Of a stretch of DNA of 16,193 nucleotides, positions 12,979 through 16,193 are shown in pieces. The first letter of the stretch is position 1, and each line of letters starts with the position of its first letter. Made by a program: the position numbers and the translations under genes. The notes under the pieces are model-generated. The model searched no databases. It was not told the DNA's origin and saw nothing but the letters and a program-made list of their open reading frames with translations. Source of the DNA: DATDVH01 sp035290045 (lineage in GTDB: Bacteria; Patescibacteriota; Microgenomatia; UBA1406; HO2-37-13b); assembly GCA_035290045.1 (NCBI GenBank), contig DATDVH010000008.1, forward strand, positions 1 to 16,193. Reading direction: 5' to 3'.

Positions 12979-14258
12979 AGGTTCTTATTGAAAAAATAAA
13001 AAGCATTTTACGCGATCCTCTTTTGAAAAAAAAGGTCATATTTACCTTTTTTATTTTTTTAATATTTAGAGTTTTTGCGTTTCTCCCTGTTCCGGCAGTA
13101 GATTTGGCAAAGTTACGCGCCCTTTTTTCAAACAATCAGTTTTTGGGGCTTTTAAATATTTTCTCAGGGGGGACACTCATAAACTTTTCTGTGATGGCAC
13201 TTGGATTAGGTCCTTACATAAACGCATCAATCATCATTCAACTTGGTTCAGCAGTTATTCCTCATCTTGAGCGCTTAAGTAAAGAAGGAGAGTATGGAAG
13301 GGCTAAAATCAATCAATATACTCGTTTCTTAACTATTCCTATAGCCATTCTTCAAGCGATCGGTATCTATGTATTACTTCAGAATCAGAAAGTGATTGTA
13401 TCACTCAATTTTATTGAGTTTTTATCATTTATTATCACCATTGTAGCAGGGACTTTTATACTGATGTGGTTTGGAGAATTGATATCTGAATTTGGTTTAG
13501 GCAATGGTATATCGCTTTTAATATTTGCAGGTATTGTGTCGAGCGTACCCATATCTTTTTTCCAGACCATTTCTACAGTCAATCAAGAAGCTCTTTTTAA
13601 CGTTGTTATTCTTATACTATTAAGCGTTGTCGTGGTTGCATCTGTAGTATTTGTTAATGAAGCAGTAAGGAAAATTCCTATCTATTATGCAAAACGCATA
13701 AAGGGCAATAAGATGTATCAAGGTGCGACTAATTTTCTTCCTCTAAAATTAAATCAAGCAGGAGTCATTCCTATTATTTTTGCAGTATCTTTTGTACTTT
13801 TTCCACAGTTAATAGGCAATTTTTTAGCGTATGCAAAAAATCCATTTTTATCCCAATTCGCACGTTTTTTAGTCGTTGTATTTAATCCGAACGGTTTTTT
13901 TTACAATTTTTTTTATTTTATATTAGTCATTGGTTTTACCTATTTTTATACTATTATTGTATTCAATCCACAGAAAATATCTGAAGAAATACAAAAGCAG
14001 GGAGGATTTATACCAGGCATCCGACCAGGAAGCGCAACTAAAAAATATTTAGAAAATATTCTCTACAGGATTACGAGTGTGGGCGCTCTTTTTCTTGGTT
14101 TGATTGCTATTTTGCCTTCAATAGTCTCGTCAATAACTGGTATTCAGAATATCATCATTGGAGGAACAGGAATCCTGATAGTAGTATCGGTAGTCTTGGA
14201 GACGTTTAAGATGATGGAAGCGCAGATGGTTATGAAAAATTATGATAAATTTACGTAA
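12975..14258 (+). CDS. secY: Preprotein translocase subunit SecY
   Basis: SecY is the channel of the Sec translocon in the cytoplasmic membrane. The 427-residue product shows ten hydrophobic segments: the first at about residues 19-41 (VIFTFFIFLIFRVFAFLPVP), and the plug and TM2 region (GLLNIFSGGTLINFSVMALG, LGPYINASIIIQLGSAVIP). The cytoplasmic loop follows (ERLSKEGEYGRAK), then FGLGNGISLLIFAGI in TM5, and the TM6-7 loop with RKIPIYYAKR, which docks ribosome and SecA. The last segments are preceded by GGFIPGIRPG and end in VVLETFKMMEAQ. The start overlaps rplO by ATGA. Confidence 0.97.
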   Translation: MKVLIEKIKSILRDPLLKKKVIFTFFIFLIFRVFAFLPVPAVDLAKLRALFSNNQFLGLLNIFSGGTLINFSVMALGLGPYINASIIIQLGSAVIPHLERLSKEGEYGRAKINQYTRFLTIPIAILQAIGIYVLLQNQKVIVSLNFIEFLSFIITIVAGTFILMWFGELISEFGLGNGISLLIFAGIVSSVPISFFQTISTVNQEALFNVVILILLSVVVVASVVFVNEAVRKIPIYYAKRIKGNKMYQGATNFLPLKLNQAGVIPIIFAVSFVLFPQLIGNFLAYAKNPFLSQFARFLVVVFNPNGFFYNFFYFILVIGFTYFYTIIVFNPQKISEEIQKQGGFIPGIRPGSATKKYLENILYRITSVGALFLGLIAILPSIVSSITGIQNIIIGGTGILIVVSVVLETFKMMEAQMVMKNYDKFT

Positions 14259-14271
14259 CATATAAAAATAT

Positions 14272-14445
14272 ATGGCAAAAAAAGGATCCAGAGTGATTTT
14301 TGGATTAGTCTGTGGGGTATGCAAAAGACAAAATTATATAACCTCAAAAAATAAGATCAACACAGTAGAAGCTTTAAAAATGAAAAAATACTGTCGTTTG
14401 TGTAAGAAACGCACAGATCATAACGAAAAGAAAAAATTACACTAA
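14272..14445 (+). CDS. rpmG: 50S ribosomal protein L33, zinc-binding (bL33)
   Basis: A 57-residue gene sits between secY and adk. It reads MAKKGSRVIFGLVCGVCKRQ, then NYITSKNKINTVEALKMKKY and CRLCKKRTDH. This is the C+ form of L33, with Cys14/Cys17 and Cys41/Cys44 as a zinc ribbon and the typical NY-TSKNK and LxxKKYC blocks. L33 lies near the E site of the 50S. It starts at ATG 14272 with -1 U and no Shine-Dalgarno, 13 bases after the secY stop, and ends 2 bases before adk. In many bacteria rpmG is found near rpmB or secE-nusG. Confidence 0.93.
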   Translation: MAKKGSRVIFGLVCGVCKRQNYITSKNKINTVEALKMKKYCRLCKKRTDHNEKKKLH

Positions 14446-14447
14446 TT

Positions 14448-15575
14448 ATGAAGTTAGTTTTAATTGGTATTCCTGGAGCAGGTAAATCAACGCAAGGTAA
14501 TTTATTATCTCGTCAGTTTGGGATACCATATTTATCAACAGGTCATATTTTTAGAGAAATTACAAAAGAAAAGACAGCGCTTGGGCGATATGTTAAAGAA
14601 ACGGTTAACGCTGGTTTTCTTATCTCTGATGAAAAAACAATCCCAATAGTTAATTCTTACCTTTCACGAAAAGAATATAAAAAAGGATATATCTTAGATG
14701 GTTTTCCACGAACACTTCCCCAGGCTAAAAAATTTAAAAATAATGTAGATAAAGTTATCTATTTGGAAATTCCGGATAAGGAGTCTTTATGGAGACTTGC
14801 ATATAGAAATGATACTGTTAGACAAGATGACACCGTGGCGGCAATCAAAAAACGTATTGAGGTTTTTCACACAGTAACTCAACCGGTCATCAATTATTAT
14901 AAAAAGCATGATCAATTGGTTGTCATAAACGGCATGAAGACGATTAGTGAGGTTAATAAAGAGATATTAAAAAGTCTTGGTAAGCAATTAATTCAAAATA
15001 AAATACAATCATGGAGTTTGGATAGTACGATTATTTTGGCAATAGTCGGTCTTCCAGGTTCGGGAAAAACAGTTGCTTCCGATTATTTTAAGGCAAAGAA
15101 ATTACCCGTTATTCATTTTGGAAAAATAGTTAATGATTATATTGACGAACACCATCTTTCTCACACAGAAGAACATCATAAAAAACACAGAGATGCGTTG
15201 AGAAAACAATATGGAAAAGAAGCGCTCGCGGTATTGAATGAAAAAAAAATTAAAATGTCTTTGGAGAAAAATCATATAGTGATCATTGATGGTATGCGTT
15301 CGTGGGAAGAATACATATATCTTAAAAAAAGATTTCAAAAAACTTCAATTATTATAGTTGCACTCTATGCAAGCAAATTATTACGACATCGGCGCATAGA
15401 AGTACGTAAATTTAGAAATCAAATGAGAGGAGAAAAGCGAGATATTAATGAGATTTTGGATACACATATGGGTCCAACGATCGCGTATGCTGATTATTAT
15501 GTAGACAATAGTGGGTCATTGGAAGATTTTAAGGGAAGGTTGGAATCAGTATATCGGACTATTTATTTTTCATAA
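14448..15575 (+). CDS. adk: Adenylate kinase fused to a UPF0200-like P-loop kinase
   Basis: The 375-residue product has two P-loop kinase domains. Residues 1 to ~185 are adenylate kinase (AMP + ATP = 2 ADP): Walker A GIPGAGKST (7-15), the AMP-binding STGHIFREI, and YILDGFPRTLPQAK. A short LID (about 117-128, RNDTVRQDD) lacks the four-cysteine zinc site of the long form, and KKRIEVFHTVTQPVINYY follows. Residues ~193-375 form a second domain with Walker A GLPGSGKT (201-208), IVIIDGMRSWEEYIYL, VALYASKLLRHRRIEVR and AIAYADYYVDNSGSLEDF-like spacing (actual text TIAYADYYVDNSGSLEDF). These match the layout of archaeal UPF0200 proteins, which are related to dephospho-CoA kinase. The substrate of the second half is unknown; a normal bacterial Adk has only ~190-215 residues. 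It lies in the canonical position between secY (with rpmG inserted) and map. Confidence 0.85.
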   Translation: MKLVLIGIPGAGKSTQGNLLSRQFGIPYLSTGHIFREITKEKTALGRYVKETVNAGFLISDEKTIPIVNSYLSRKEYKKGYILDGFPRTLPQAKKFKNNVDKVIYLEIPDKESLWRLAYRNDTVRQDDTVAAIKKRIEVFHTVTQPVINYYKKHDQLVVINGMKTISEVNKEILKSLGKQLIQNKIQSWSLDSTIILAIVGLPGSGKTVASDYFKAKKLPVIHFGKIVNDYIDEHHLSHTEEHHKKHRDALRKQYGKEALAVLNEKKIKMSLEKNHIVIIDGMRSWEEYIYLKKRFQKTSIIIVALYASKLLRHRRIEVRKFRNQMRGEKRDINEILDTHMGPTIAYADYYVDNSGSLEDFKGRLESVYRTIYFS

Positions 15576-15584
15576 TTGAGATAT

Positions 15585-16193
15585 ATGATTACGATAAAAA
15601 ATCAACAAGAAATTGAAAGTATGAGAAAGGGAGGAGTACTTTTGAAAAAAGTGATGGCTGAACTTTTACCCTTTGTCAAACCTGGGATATCAACAAAATC
15701 AGTTGATAAGAGGGCGGAAGTATTGATACGAGGATATGGTGCAGAACCTTCTTTCCAAAAAGTAAAGGGGTATCAGTGGGCAACGTGTTTGCCCATAAAC
15801 GATCAAATCGTCCACACCCCTCCCAGTGAAAGAATTTTGAAAATAGGCGATCTTTTAACAATTGATATTGGGGTATATTACCAATCCTATCATACTGATT
15901 ATGCACTTTCATATTGTGTGGGAGAGATGTCTGATAAAAAGATTCAAATTTTTTTGGATACGGGGAAGAATGCACTTGAGCAAGCAATAATGTATATACG
16001 ACCCAAAAACATAATCAAGCAGATTTCCCAATCAATTGAAAAGAGTATAAAAAAATCAGGATACCATGTTATTAAAAACCTTACCGGTCATGGTATAGGA
16101 AAAAAGCTCCATGAGGATCCACTCATTGCAGGATATGTTGATGGATCAACAGATCAAATGAGCGTAATAGAAAAGGGCATGGCTTTTGCAATT
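15585..16193 (+). CDS. map: Methionine aminopeptidase, type I (3'-partial)
   Basis: This enzyme removes the initiator Met from nascent proteins at the tunnel exit. The frame from ATG 15585 is open to the window edge (203 codons). It begins MITIKNQQEIESMRKGGVLL, and the metal ligands are visible: Asp94 and Asp105 in TIDIGVYYQSYHTDYALSY, and His169 in LTGHGIGKKLHEDP, with His77 in NDQIVHTPPSER as the conserved substrate-contacting His. The remaining two Glu ligands lie beyond the window; the last residues FAI should be followed by the Glu-Pro of the family motif. It follows adk after 9 bases, the standard secY-adk-map order. Confidence 0.95.
   Translation, partial: MITIKNQQEIESMRKGGVLLKKVMAELLPFVKPGISTKSVDKRAEVLIRGYGAEPSFQKVKGYQWATCLPINDQIVHTPPSERILKIGDLLTIDIGVYYQSYHTDYALSYCVGEMSDKKIQIFLDTGKNALEQAIMYIRPKNIIKQISQSIEKSIKKSGYHVIKNLTGHGIGKKLHEDPLIAGYVDGSTDQMSVIEKGMAFAI

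Noticed and set aside
15676..15987. A 103-codon minus-strand frame over map
   Set aside because: It is antisense to a clear methionine aminopeptidase with its metal ligands in place.

Overview
The window looks like part of a chromosome from a member of the Patescibacteria (Candidate Phyla Radiation). The evidence is: A/T-rich DNA; a compact ribosomal-protein operon with the order L3-L4-L23-L2-L22-S3-L16-L29-S17-L14-L24-L5-S14-S19-S8-L6-L18-S5-L15-SecY; no L30 between S5 and L15 (an absence typical of CPR genomes); TGA used as a normal stop (several genes end in TGA, so this is not a TGA=Gly lineage); and short, streamlined proteins almost without Shine-Dalgarno sites. I cannot fix the lineage more closely from sequence alone.

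Layout. Bases 1-3297 hold a very large helical protein of unknown function (possibly continuing upstream of the window) and a 201-residue unknown protein. Bases 3298-4203 are a degraded accessory patch: two palindromic intergenic repeats, the N-terminal remnant of an IS1595/ISXO2-like transposase on the minus strand, an inverted repeat, and a GNAT-like acetyltransferase gene broken by a one-base frameshift. Bases 4204-4343 carry a good sigma-70-like promoter and a structured leader in which an 8-bp upstream hairpin overlaps and would exclude a terminator hairpin lying right against the rplC start codon. From 4344 to the end of the window all genes are on the plus strand and nearly contiguous, several with ATGA overlaps.

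How the genes work together. The r-proteins build both subunits around the peptidyl-transferase centre (L2, L3, L4, L16), the exit tunnel (L4, L22, L23, L29) and the decoding and head regions of the 30S subunit (S3, S5, S14, S19). SecY is the translocon channel for membrane proteins emerging from these ribosomes. Adenylate kinase balances nucleotides, and methionine aminopeptidase trims nascent chains at the exit tunnel.

Departures from the textbook order. S19 has moved from its usual place between L2 and L22 to between S14 and S8, where it sits behind two almost pure A/T repeat tracts that flank S14. S10 is not upstream of L3. An L33 gene lies between SecY and Adk. Adk is fused to a second P-loop kinase domain resembling archaeal UPF0200/dephospho-CoA-kinase-like proteins. 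The L18-S5 gap holds two tandem long hairpins. All operon start codons but one have U at position -1 (22 of 23), while only two have a clear Shine-Dalgarno sequence. No rRNA, tRNA or CRISPR array was seen, and no stretch longer than 300 bases lacks a gene.
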